DNA of 64,000 nucleotides, from the NCBI GenBank assembly GCA_964016875.1, contig OZ024725.1, positions 49,149,927 through 49,213,926 on the forward strand. Reading direction: 5' to 3'. The first letter of the stretch is position 1; each line of letters begins with the position of its first letter. The position numbers were made by a program, and so were the translations under genes. The DNA is from Fallopia convolvulus (taxonomy: Eukaryota; Streptophyta; Magnoliopsida; Caryophyllales; Polygonaceae). Under the pieces are notes generated by a model. It had not been told where the DNA came from. It searched no databases and saw only the letters and a program-made list of their open reading frames with translations. Positions 33,392 to 44,248 of the stretch are shown here, piece after piece.

Positions 33392-34220
33392 CAGGGCCGT
33401 TCAATGGTTTATGGGGGCCCTGTGCAAAACCGTTACAAGTATTAAAGTTGATTAAATGTAAATTTGATTACTAATTTTCGTCCGATCAAGTGGTTGTATG
33501 GTTACATTTTAAAATTACATAATTTGGAAACCCCATAAAATAGCCTTAAATATCCGTATTTGGTTATAATATTCTATGAATAAAACATAGGAATTTAAAC
33601 GAGCACCGAATTTTATAATTAGTAATATGACTATACGATTAGTTTGTGATCGTTCAAATATAATGATTTAGTTTTATTGATAGGGATTGTTAAAGAAAAA
33701 ATATTTAAAAATAGTATTAAGCTAGATATGTAGTTTTTATACGCAAAATAAGTGAAAATAAGGGGCCTGAAAATATAAAAATTACACGATAAATAATATT
33801 CTAAAAATATACTTATTTTTATTATATAAATTAAATATACAAACAGTTACATATTTAAAAAAAGGTTTTTATATATTGACAATCTAAAATGGTTGAAATA
33901 ATTTTAAACCTGTACGTTTTTTTGTTATTTTGTTCACTTTGGGTGGGTGGGGGTGGGGCCCACGATTCAAAATTGCAACATTAAAAGAGGGGAGGGGCCT
34001 ACGAATCAAAAAATTGCAATTTAAAAGATTTAAGGCCCTGCTGAGATTCGAACGCGGGATTGCAGTACTCCTATGAGAATACTTAGCCAGCTGCACCAAC
34101 AAATAAGTATGTATACAACTCCACGCTTATAATATATAATAACTGTTATTATTTTTGGGCCCTGAGAATTTGGGGGCCCTGTTCCGTTGGGCTGTTTGCA
34201 CATGCTCATGGACGGGCCTG
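33392..34220. mobile_element. Non-autonomous hAT element, 829 bp
   Basis: Ends CAGGGCCGTTC and GACGGGCCTG are inverted repeats, and an exact 8-bp duplication TGGAGCAA flanks it (33384-33391 and 34221-34228). These are hAT hallmarks. Removing it restores the LINE RT reading. The interior lacks transposase. It contains a stretch at 34040-34110 (minus) resembling a decayed tRNA, with a TTCGAAT loop. Confidence 0.85.
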
Positions 34221-35824
34221 TGGAGCAACGTCGGGTCAACAAGTCAATCTTGGGAAGTAGGAGCTATCGTTTAGTAAGAATATGAGTGAGGATTAGAAGG
34301 CGGCTATCCAGGCGATTTTGAATGTTCAAGAAGTGGAAAAACATGAGCACTACCTTGGCTTGCCAACTATGGTTGGAAGATCGAAAAAAGTTAAATTTTC
34401 TCAAATTAAGGAGCGTGTTTGGAAGAAGTTGAAAAGATGGAAGGCTAATTCACTTTCTAGGGCAGGAAAGGAAGTCTTGTTGAAATATGTTATTCAGTCT
34501 ATTCCTATGTATACCATGTCATGTTTTTTTGTTCCAACGTCTATTTGTAAGGAGATAGAGCAATTGATGTGTCGGTTTTTGTGGGGTGGAGTGGAATTGA
34601 ATAGAATGATCCATTGGATGAGTTGGAAGCGGATGTGTAAGCCGAAAGATATTGGTGGTCTAGGGTTCCGGAATTTGGAAAGTGTTACCTTGCTTTGCTT
34701 GCAAGGCAGGGTTGGAGAATTATGCAAGATCCGACGTCTTTAGTGGCTAGGATGTTCAAGGCCAGGTATTTTCTGAATTCAACTTTTATGAATGCTTCGG
34801 TTGGTTACAACCCTAGTTATTGTTGGAGAAGTATAATGAAGGCGAGGGAGCTAATTGAGGCAGGATCGTTGTGGCAAATCGGGAATGGGACTAAGGTTAA
34901 TGTATGGAGAGATAAGTGGATACCTCATCCAATTTCTTTTAAGTTTTTAGGAAATTTTAATGGGGCGGATTTGGAGATGAGGGTGTGTGATCTTATTGAC
35001 TGGGATAGGAGGTGTTGGAAAGAGGATGATGTCAAGTTGATTATGCAACCGCAAGATGTTGATTTGGTGCATGATATTCATTTAGCCGATGCTCTTGCTA
35101 AGGATAGAAGAGCTCTCTATTAAGTCTGCATATTACGTGTAGGAGACTAGATGTCGTGCTTTGAGCAATAAGGGAGATATGTCAGAAGGCACTCGTATGG
35201 AAAAAGTGTGGAAGAAGTTATGGAAGTTGCATGTTCAGCCGAGTGTGCATTCTTTTTTGTGGAGAGAGGAATGGAACTAGTTCCATGCAAAGATAATCTT
35301 ATAGTTACGCATAATGTTGAGGATTCTTGTTGTGCTTTTTGTGGGCAAAGGGAGACTTATGCATGCTTTGACAGAGTGTTTTTGCCAAGCGTTGTTTCGA
35401 AGGAATTTCCGAACCTGTTTGATTCAGAAGGGATGCACAGGAATTTTCTGGATTGGGCTGAAGAGATTCATGCAAAGTCGTCTGCTAAACAGTATTTATG
35501 GGTGTATCTGTGTTGGGGTCTTTGGAAGGCACGCAATAATGTTATATTTGAGCAACAACGGATTCTTCATGACAAGTTGATCAAGGAGTGCACAGCAATG
35601 GTGGAGGATTATTAGTGCTCTTTAACTATGTTCAAGGATAATCCAACACCGCAATTGCAGCCTAACCAGCATTGGACAAGGCCGGAGGGGGTTTCATTAA
35701 AATTTATGTTGATCCTGCAGTTTTTGAGAGAGTGTGGGGTGGGTTATATTGGAAGAGATGAGGTTGATGTGGTTGTGTTTGTAGTGGCTCGTAAGATTCA
35801 AGGGGATACGAGGGTGGACATTGT

Positions 35825-36392
35825 TGATGCGTTCCGCCTTTCGGGTGGATCGCACGGGTGCCCGATCTAGGCTCGAAAGGGCCTTGGATCTTCTCCAACG
35901 GGATGTAACCGGGATAAGCGCGAACCACATGGTGGCTCGTGAGGGAAAACTCGACGGATCGAGTTCGGGTGGCCTAGGGCCGAGACAAGGGAATTTGGAA
36001 AAAAGATAGAAAAGGGTTTGATTCGCGGACCGTGTTTGACGCCTAGGCCTAGAGAAGAGAAACTCGATCACAATAGGCAATATGTATTAAGCAAGGCGTA
36101 AATAAAACTGAGTAAATCAAGTTGTTTAAATAGAGAATGCAAAACCTAACTAGGTCTAGCTAATGGCCCTAAACTCACTATTGGCCCAGTCTCTTAAGCA
36201 TAAGTAGACACACGCCCAAAATAGTAATAGCGGAAATATAAGTAGAAACTAACTATAAATAGAAACATGCCAAAATAAGAAATATAATAAATATAATAGT
36301 AACGAGCTAGGTCGGAATCCAAGGCGGATGTCACGGTCTCAATAGACTTGGGCTCGTTGTGATCGATCTAGGTCTAGGACCAAATCGCATCA
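35825..36392 (-). mobile_element. Solo LTR, 568 bp, inserted in LINE RNase H
   Basis: Bounded by TGATGCG and CGCATCA, an inverted 7-bp terminus like that of the gypsy LTR at 26708 (TGATGTG/CACATCA), so it may be a related gypsy family. The LINE RNase H text (VDIV, then AEAEAALWG) is cut by it and resumes after it. The duplication is short or decayed (GTTG at 35823-35826 and 36393-36396 overlaps the LTR start). No internal region remains. Confidence 0.65.
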
Positions 36393-36726
36393 GTTGCTGA
36401 AGCCGAAGCTGCTCTTTGGGGGCTGAGGGTCTGTTCATCCTTAGGCTTTGATCGTTACATTGTTGAGTCCAATTGTATTAAGGTGATTAATGTTTCTAAT
36501 GGAGATAATATCCCCCATACAATTCTTAGTGATGTCCTTATGTCAGCACTTGAGCAGGGAGCGTTACTGAGCTCTTGCGTGTGCAGATATTGTAGACGGA
36601 ATGCGAATCGGGTTGCTCATCTGCTGAGTCAATTGAAGCCTGCCTCTCCTTATTTCACTACTTCTAGTTGTTATTTCCCATTTGAGATTTTTGATGTTGT
36701 TGAACAAGATTTGAAGTTCAGTTAAT

Positions 36727-37620
36727 ATATTGGTTTTTCCATAAAAAAAATAACATTTTAATCCAAAATGACATTTTGGCCCAAAGTAAAACGCGAGTAA
36801 AGTTCTAGTGATTAGATATACTATAATGTAAAATGAGAACATATGAGAGTCGTTAGATTACACAAATCTATGGTGGTGATTAAAAGAAAAAAGTCAAGTG
36901 AAGAAAAAAATAAAGAGTTGAATCATTTAAAGTGGCACACGGGTATATAAGATAAAATTTTAATTCAAATGACGATATTACCCTTCTATTACAAAAAAAC
37001 AAAGCCCTAAATCTCCCAAAGGAGTCTCTTCTCTCTCCTTTCACTTAGTTCTTCTCCGCTTCTTCTACCCCATGGTCAACCGACTCAAGAGAGATCGAGA
37101 ATCAGGACTTCGGAGAGAGAATTCTTCATCGACATTTCTTCTCTGCCTCGTGAAAGTCTACAAAGAAATCTCTAGGTTATCGTCTCGTTCATCATGTTTG
37201 TAATTCTAAAAAATCCAAATTTGATTGGTTTAAACTTCTCGTTCTCAATTGATTTTTTTCTTCTTTCGAGGAATTCGTGATTCATATAACATGACGATTT
37301 GTTCTTTGGAATAGGATTAGTCTTGTACTAGTTCTAAACCCCTATAAGTGTTGAGCTCATTGATTTGAGTAATTTCCTCTTATGCAATTCAGAAACAGAG
37401 AGGTCCACAAATTGAGGTGCTCAATTAAGAATTATGGATGGGGTCGGATAGTATTTGACTCCGCGGTTGCGAGGTTGTACGCATCCAATTCAGGCACTTT
37501 CATTGATTCATCTGAACTGTACATAGAGTCATAGATGGAAATCTATGAAGTTGGTTCGTCCTTTGTGCTTTCCCTTCATATTTTATCTTTCTCGCTATAA
37601 CATAGAAAACCTTCAAACAC
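36727..37620. other. Intergenic DNA with a leader-like segment similar to 16.8 kb
   Basis: The stretch 36915-37080 (ATTTAAAGTGGCACACGGGTATA, then a pyrimidine-rich CTCTTCTCTCTCC tract) resembles 16835-17000 in the putative TIR element, suggesting another member of that repeat family. Ends were not found and no coding region was supported. Confidence 0.4.
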
Positions 37621-38365
37621 ATAATCAATAAGACCTAAAAATAGGCATCCACCTTGAACTCATGAATCTCGTTGTTCCATTCAACGCATACATAACAAAA
37701 GCCTTTTGGTAAACCCCAACCCTATTCTCAAAGAAATTGGCCTTTCCTTGCAAAGAGATGAGATCCATGCCTCCATCTAGACTTTCCAATCGGGTCGGAT
37801 TCGGGTTGAGTGGACTCGGGTTATTACAAGTCACAAGTTAATCGGGTAGGGTCATTGTGAGTTTTCGAGTAGGTCGGGTCAACCTAGCGGGTTAAGAATA
37901 TCAAATTTATTACGATTATAAAAATAACAAAAATATTATTTTAATAATAAAATATATTATAATTTTAAAAATGAATTTATATATTTTGTAAACAATATAA
38001 ATCAGATCAATTCAACTAGTTATAGGTTTCAACCTTATCAGATTGATCCTTCTTTAACCTACTAATTTTCGGGTTGAATTTCAACCCTAAAATTTCAGAT
38101 CAAGTGAGATTATCAAGTCGAGTCAAGTTTTGGCAACCCTAAATCTATCCAATCAAACGGGGTTTGAGCATCGTACACCTTCCCACATCCTAGCTCAACC
38201 AAAAACCTATCAGAAACGGACTCAATAAGCCCCTAAAATTTCTAATCAAATTGAATTGTCAAGTCGAGTCTAGTCTTTACAGCTTTGGCTCTATCCAATC
38301 AAACGAGTCCTCAGTATTGTATACCTTCCCACACCCTAGCGCACCCAAAAGGCTATCGGAAACAA
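37621..38365. other. AT-rich intergenic DNA
   Basis: A 69-codon minus frame at 37625-37834 has ordinary amino-acid composition and could be an exon fragment, but I recognise no family and see no splice partners. Otherwise nothing is seen. Confidence 0.35.
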
Positions 38366-39500
38366 ACTCCTCCGTTTGGTATAAAATCAGGTATGGGATT
38401 AGAATGAGGCATGGGGTTAGAGTGGTATGGGGTTGGAATTTGATTCTTGAAAACATATGTTTTGTTACAATTATGGAATGAGACTTAACCTCATACCCAT
38501 TGTTTGATTTATTAAACATGAAATCTGGAATGAAATTATAAGTATTTCACTCTATTCTTGTACATAAACTTATAAAAATTAAGATTAGAAATATTAGATA
38601 AAAGATATATTATATATAATATTGAACTTGTTTGATTCGACAACGAGTTGTATCTAAATTACCCAATAACAAAGTTAAGAACAATCAGAATAACATGATT
38701 AATTTATTATTACAATTCTTTCCTCTTCTTTTTTAACTTGAGAGCATTTAGATCCATTAATTGGACATAAAAAAATTAGTCAACAATTTAGAAAAAAATC
38801 ATCAAATTGAACAATTAAAAACCATTTCAACAATAAAAAAATCACACCAATTTATATAAAAAAGATCTAACAATTTCTTGTTTACTGTTAGTTTTGAATT
38901 TCTATTTTTTTGGTAGAAATTAGTTTTGAATTTATATAATATATATAAATATATATGTTTTGCCATTGCAAATGAGTCAACGATAATATGATAAATTTGG
39001 ATTGAAATCATGAGTATCTAAAAAAAAATCATGAAATTCGAACAATAATATCAAAAATCTGGATTGATAAGTAATATGAACAATCCGGTTTCAAAACAAA
39101 TTCGAACTTGACTATTGTGTTGCTATGAGTTTGGATTGAATAATGATTCAAACAATTTGGTTTGAAATAAAATATTCAAACAAGAATCTCGAATTATACC
39201 CAACAATTTCAAGCAATAGCAAAAGTACTTAACAATGGAGAAGCACTTTTCGAACGAAGGAGAGGCGATAAATGTGGAGAGTAGTATAAAGAGACTAGGT
39301 TTTAATTTCATTTCCAATTGGAATGAAAATTTCATACCCAAGGGAGGGGTAGAGTATGAGAATCTCATATCTATCGGGTTTAGGGTATCGGTTTGAAAAT
39401 TAAGAAATACCATACTAAATATCGGGTATGGGGTTTCTATTCCCGAATCCGATACTTTCATTCCCAATACCCAGTTACCAAACGACCCCAACCGACTCAT
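38366..39500. mobile_element. Degenerate TIR/MITE-like element, ~1.1 kb
   Basis: CCGTTTGGTATAAAATCAGG at ~38372 faces an inverted CGTTTGGTAACTGGGTATTGG ending near 39484. Both sides are rich in GGTATGGG-type words. The interior is AT-rich and noncoding. A 60-bp segment with CCCAATACCCAGTTACCAA is repeated at the right edge (~39467 and ~39512). CGTTTGGTA termini are common in plant PIF/Harbinger or hAT MITEs. No target duplication was identified. Confidence 0.4.
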
Positions 39501-39880
39501 CATGCGCTCATACCCAATACCCAGTTACCAATCCGATACTTTCGTTAATCCCAATCATGCGCTCCCTCTCTATGCCCTTCACGCGCTTCTCCGTCCGCGT
39601 GTTGTTCCTCAACAGCACAACTCATAAATAGATCAGGCAGGCCGAATCATAGTGCAAACCCTCGTCTCGCGAGATCAACTCGTTCGAGAACGTCAGGCCC
39701 AATAACCCTTACCAATTATGGATCTGGCAAATTCAAAACACGCAGTCAATCCCTGATCTTAATACTGCCACCCTCGTTTCTTCTCTAGAAAGTACCGTTG
39801 GGGTTTCGGCTTTGAACCAAAGCTTCTTTCTATCTTTCGAATTATTACAAAAAAAAAAAAAAAAAACTTTGAGATCTTCT

Positions 39881-42294
39881 ATGGCCATGGAGGTGGAGAA
39901 AGCGCCGATGGAGTTTCTTTTCTGGAAACCAGCTCGGCGGAATTTCACTCCAGATGCTGCCTTCTTCGCTTTTGGAAACATCGAAAGAGAACTTCTTGCC
40001 AAACAGGTCATTTCTCCCTCGATCTGAATTTATATTTGGCTTTCCTACAGATTTGTTGACTGCTTTTATTTCCTTTCTATGCCGTGGATTTGCGAAAATG
40101 CGAAATGGAGATTGCTTTAATGGAATTAGAATGGTCCTTTAACTTTTCGGTTGTGCGAGCTTGAATTTCGTTATGTTATGTATGAATTTGATTTTTGAGT
40201 ATCCTCTCTTGTGGAATTTGTTTTTTATTACAAATTATTTGAGTACTTGAATTTGATTTCTGAGATGGAAATAGTCAAAGCCTCTTTTTGATTCAGTGTG
40301 TGATGTACTGTAGGAAACTTAATCCGTTTGCTTGAATTTCAATTCCTGAATAATTGTCTAGCGAGGAGGAATAAGCCTTTGTCCATGACTTCTGCTAGGT
40401 AAATTTATTTTGATAGGTGTAATGAATTTTGGATATGGATGAGATTTTCAACTTTACAGTCAACTTGCGTTTTATATATGAAGGTGAACATTACCTTTTT
40501 CTTATTATTTTAGGAGATCTAGGCATCAAAGGCTAATTTTGTTAATTGGTTAACACTGTGGTTTGGCTCTTGACCCTGAAATAGTGATACTAAATTTGGC
40601 TGGCATCTTATTGCTGATGGTAGGATGTTGGGTTTGGTATGCTGAACTTATCTGCTTTGCTTCGTGTTCCACTGCTAATGTGGTCAAATAAGTGATGATC
40701 ATATTTTTATTTTTTATGTCTAAATTGCATAGTTACATCTTCATGACATGGAAAATATGAATTTTTTTTTCTCAGTACTGCTTCTACATCATGTTAATAT
40801 GTTGCTGGATCTGTAAATCTTGATAGCTTAAATTAGTCTTTGACTTGCAATGGTGCATAATGATTTACACAGCTTATCTTTTATTGAAACTAGAAAACCA
40901 TTACCTCTTCGACATTGCTGTCATCATGTGGCTTCATGTGCGAGTTTCAAACTGTTCAATTAAGATCATGTCATTTACTGTAATTAGATTGCATTGGATG
41001 CAGCTGTTCTTGATGTTCAATGTTTATGTTTGAGTGAATGTTTTCCTCTTACTTTGTTTCTCTATCATCTATCTGCATGTAGATTGCATTGGATATAACC
41101 TGGGATGAAAAGGAACAAATTCAAAAGATGGAAGATGAAGGAAGGTAATATTGGTCTTTTGTGATTCCTCCTTTTTTCGTTTAAAATGGAAAATTCTAAG
41201 CATTAAGCACTAACTTTATTGGATGTAGATATGCATAATGCTAGAATCTGCAATTCTCGCATTCATTTTTTATTCTTAGGCTTAAAGAAGTTTTCAAATG
41301 GGCATCAAAGAAACAAAAAATGTTTCTTATCTGAAGAAAAATGTCCTTCTCAATTCGGGATTGAATATAACTTTTAATATTTTATTCTATAACTGCTTTT
41401 TGTGATTGCTTCTTGTGCTCCCTTAAGAATGATCAGTTAATGCATGTTTTTCATTCTTGATTAACTCTTGTGCTCCCTATTTTATTGTTAACTTTCATGG
41501 CAGTGTAGTTCTTTGATTAAATCTTTTCCAATTCCATCCTTCAGTGATGTATGTTACAGTCCATATGTTGTATAATTAGGATCCTCAACAAAATTCCATA
41601 ATTTGGAGGTAATGAAATGGCAGGAAATTTTTTTGTCCGATTGTCGGTTGTGGTGCATCATTGAATTCAGTGGAGGCATTTGAGGATCATTACAGTGCAC
41701 GGCATATGGCAACATGTTCAGTGTGTTCAAGAGTATATCCTACATCCCGCTTACTCAGTATTCATATATCTGAAGCACACGACTCTTTCTTTCAAGCAAA
41801 AGTTGCAAGGGGTTTCCCTATGGTAATATATTGTTCATAATTCAGTAATCCCGAGCTCATAACTTTATGCTGTGTTCTTGTTGAAGTTACTTTGCGTAAT
41901 GGAAACTTATGGTCTATGGTATTTTCAGTATGAGTGTCTAGTGGAGAGCTGTGGTCTAAAATTTAAGCACTATAAAGACCGTCAGCAGCATCTGGTTGAC
42001 AAGCACAAGTTCCCGAATTCATTCACATTCTACAAGAAGTCTAATCCATCCAAGAAGCAGAGGCAAAAGCGCCTATACAAGAAAGCTGATAAGGAGACCT
42101 CAAATGCAATGCAAGTAGAAGAAGCTGTTGTAGATAGGCTTGTTTCAGGCATGTCCAGGTTAAACACAAAGGATCCGTCTTCCCCTTCATCCGTCAGCTT
42201 TGGACGTCGACACAACCGAGGCCTGGCCTTTGTTCCTCGAGCTCTTCAGCAAGAAAGAAGACCAGATTCCTCCCAACCTACTAAGAAAGGATAG
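39881..42294 (+). CDS. C2H2 zinc-finger protein resembling ZNF511, 4 exons, 250 aa
   Basis: Exons 39881-40006, 41083-41144, 41624-41822 and 41929-42294; all introns are GT-AG and phases agree (753 nt). An A16 run lies just upstream of the ATG. Three C2H2 fingers sit close together: C67/C72/H85/H90, C94/C97/H110/H115 and C132/C137/H150/H155. The middle finger reads CSVCSRVYPTSRLLSIHISEAH-like. The spacing and the third finger (CGLKFKHYKDRQQHLVDKHK, then FPNSFTFY) match the ZNF511 family found in animals and plants, whose molecular role is poorly known. A basic Lys/Arg segment follows (SKKQRQKRLYKK), probably nuclear targeting, and then a Ser-rich tail ending in QPTKKG. No breaks seen. Confidence 0.9.
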
Positions 42295-42774
42295 TCAATG
42301 TCAATCCTTATTTCAAGTTGTGGTATTCATTATATATAGAAGCATTGGGAGCAAAATTCAGGGTCTTGCTGAGAAATATGTGGAGAATTATATATTTGAT
42401 GAAATCCTAATGTAGCGGAAAGATGAATGTGTAAATGACTTGCTTGATCAGAGAATCTTTTGTTTTGCTTTGAACTCATCTGCCTCATGTTTCAACCTTA
42501 ATTCAGGGGAGTCATTTGGGGTGATAGCTTCGTTGTGATTTGGGCTGCCGGTTGCTGGAAACATTAAGCAGAAAAATGTTGTCGAAAATTCTTTACACGG
42601 TTTAATTTGTCCTCTCAAAATGCTTCTTTCTCAAATATTATTACCAAGTTAATATCCTATATTATATTGATATTGAGTTTATTATAAATAAGAAAGAAAA
42701 AAAATCTCAGTCGTTGATATTTCATTTAGTTAAGATTGAGTTTTTTTTTTATCAACTCTGTTGCAACCATATCA
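42295..42774 (+). other. 3' UTR of the zinc-finger gene and short intergenic DNA
   Basis: The first few hundred bases are probably the 3' untranslated region. AT-rich DNA then leads to the LINE target duplication at 42775. Confidence 0.5.
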
Positions 42775-42790
42775 ACAAGCTCAAATAAAA
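42775..42790. repeat. Left target-site duplication of the LINE
   Basis: ACAAGCTCAAATAAAA is repeated exactly at 59843-59858. This defines the LINE as 42791-59842 including its nested CACTA insert. Confidence 0.85.
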
Positions 42791-43074
42791 AGTAGAGTTA
42801 CATTGTTATACACAAACAATCACAAATCCATGCTCTCTTCTCTCTCCTAGGGTTGGGGCTTTTTCCCTTGTGTGTGCCGCCGTCGCCTCCTCATTCCGCT
42901 TGTTCCCTCTCTTGGCTCCCCATGTATATCCGCCTGGTGTCTCTGGTGGGAGTTTTGTTCATGTCGTTTCTTTCCTCTCCTCCGTTGTTTTGATTCCCTG
43001 ACATTCGATCATTCCCTTTACCCCCTTTTTGCAATCTCAAATGCCCCTTTTAGGGTGTGGCTAGCACTACTAGA

Positions 43075-43560
43075 AAACGCTGTAACAGCGACCGCAAAAC
43101 AACGACAGATTCGTTCGGTCGCTATTTTCGTCTCTACTTGCGTTGCATTTTGCGTCTAATTTACTATCTGTCGCTAATTTAGCGACGGAATAACAATTGG
43201 TCGCTAAAATCGATGCTACTACCGTCCAACTGACATCAGACACCATGTCAGTCGATATTTGCAAGGGCAATAGCGACCACCAAAAATATTGTCGCTAAAA
43301 TCAGCGACAATAACATTATTCGTCGCTAATATGATCGCTATGTTAGAGTCGAAATAAATCGGTCGCTATTTTCGTCTCTAAACTGCGACAAATACCGCCA
43401 CCACACCTTCAGTAGTCGCCTTATTAATTTCTTACTCATTAAAGATAATATACCGACAAATTTAGCAACAAACTTCATTTAGCGACGACAGATGCTGTGG
43501 TCGCGAGTTTGGACGCAAGTATGGTCGCAATTGTGGTCGCTAAAGTCGTCACTAAATCAG
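43075..43560. repeat. Left subterminal repeat array of the CACTA element
   Basis: About 15 copies, in both orientations, of a TAGCGACC/GGTCGCTA/GTCGCTAA word. In En/Spm elements such arrays bind the small transposase protein (TnpA in maize). Confidence 0.8.
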
Positions 43561-44248
43561 AAAAAAACCCTACTTTTTCCCGAGACCCCACATTTCTCCC
43601 CACTTCATTTTCATGCGCCGTTCTGTTGGGCAGCTTCTCTCGAAGGTCCTACCAAATACAAGAAGACAAATGTGTCTTATTTGAAGATTTGTCTCAATCA
43701 AGAAAGGTAATTATAAATTTCAAAGTGTTTTCTTTGAATTTTTTTACATATGAGAAGAATAACATAATGAATTTTTTGTCTAGGCAGATTCATTTGAATT
43801 GTTTGACATTTTGCTTAATCTTGAAAGTTGAGATGTGTTTAAGTTTTAAAGTATAAACTTTGACATAATTTATATATTTTTCTTGAAATTAACAAAGTTA
43901 AGTTGTCAAGTTCTCTTAGATCTAATTTTAAGAGTAAAATTTACAAGGTCAATTATGTATGTGTTCTCCTACTTAAGGTGAGTCTAGAGTTTCAAAGTAT
44001 AATCTTTGACATATTTTTAGATTTGTCTTGAAATTACCAAAGTTAAGTTGTCACATTCTCTTATATCTAAATTTAAAAGTAAATTGCAAGGTCAACTATG
44101 TATTTGTTCTCCTAGCTAATTTATATATTTGTCTTGAAATTAACAATAAGTTAAATGGTCAAGTTCTCTTAGATCTAGTTATATATATTTCAAATGATTT
44201 TGTTTACTTTTTGTTTTTAAAGACTACTTGTATATGTGTGTAGATAAG

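Larger units (their letters stand above)
32530..36726 (+). pseudogene. 5'-truncated L1-type LINE ORF2 (RT to RNase H), interrupted twice
   Basis: Plus-strand L1-like ORF2. The endonuclease is missing and sequence begins just before the RT (SFTRKEVRLALFSMHPTKSP). RT blocks follow: DLRPISLCNVLYKIISKVLA, KLDMANAYDRVEWGFL, and FADDSILFAQA at ~33313. Then come GRSKKVKFSQIKERVWKKLK and RAGKEVLLKYVIQSIPMYTM, a zf-RVT region (34940-35600), and RNase H (EAEAALWGLR; CRRNANRVAHLLS) ending at 36724. It carries several stops and frameshifts. A hAT element (33392-34220) and a solo LTR (35825-36392) split it, and the coding text resumes on either side of both. It ends with a short A-rich tail near 36740. 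Confidence 0.9.

Noticed and set aside
32180..36770. Target duplication of the 5'-truncated LINE (AACATTTT near 32212 and 36751)
   Set aside because: Match is short, AT-rich and imperfect; it cannot be told from chance.
37625..37834. 69-codon minus-strand frame as an exon
   Set aside because: Composition looks protein-like, but no family or splice partner was found.
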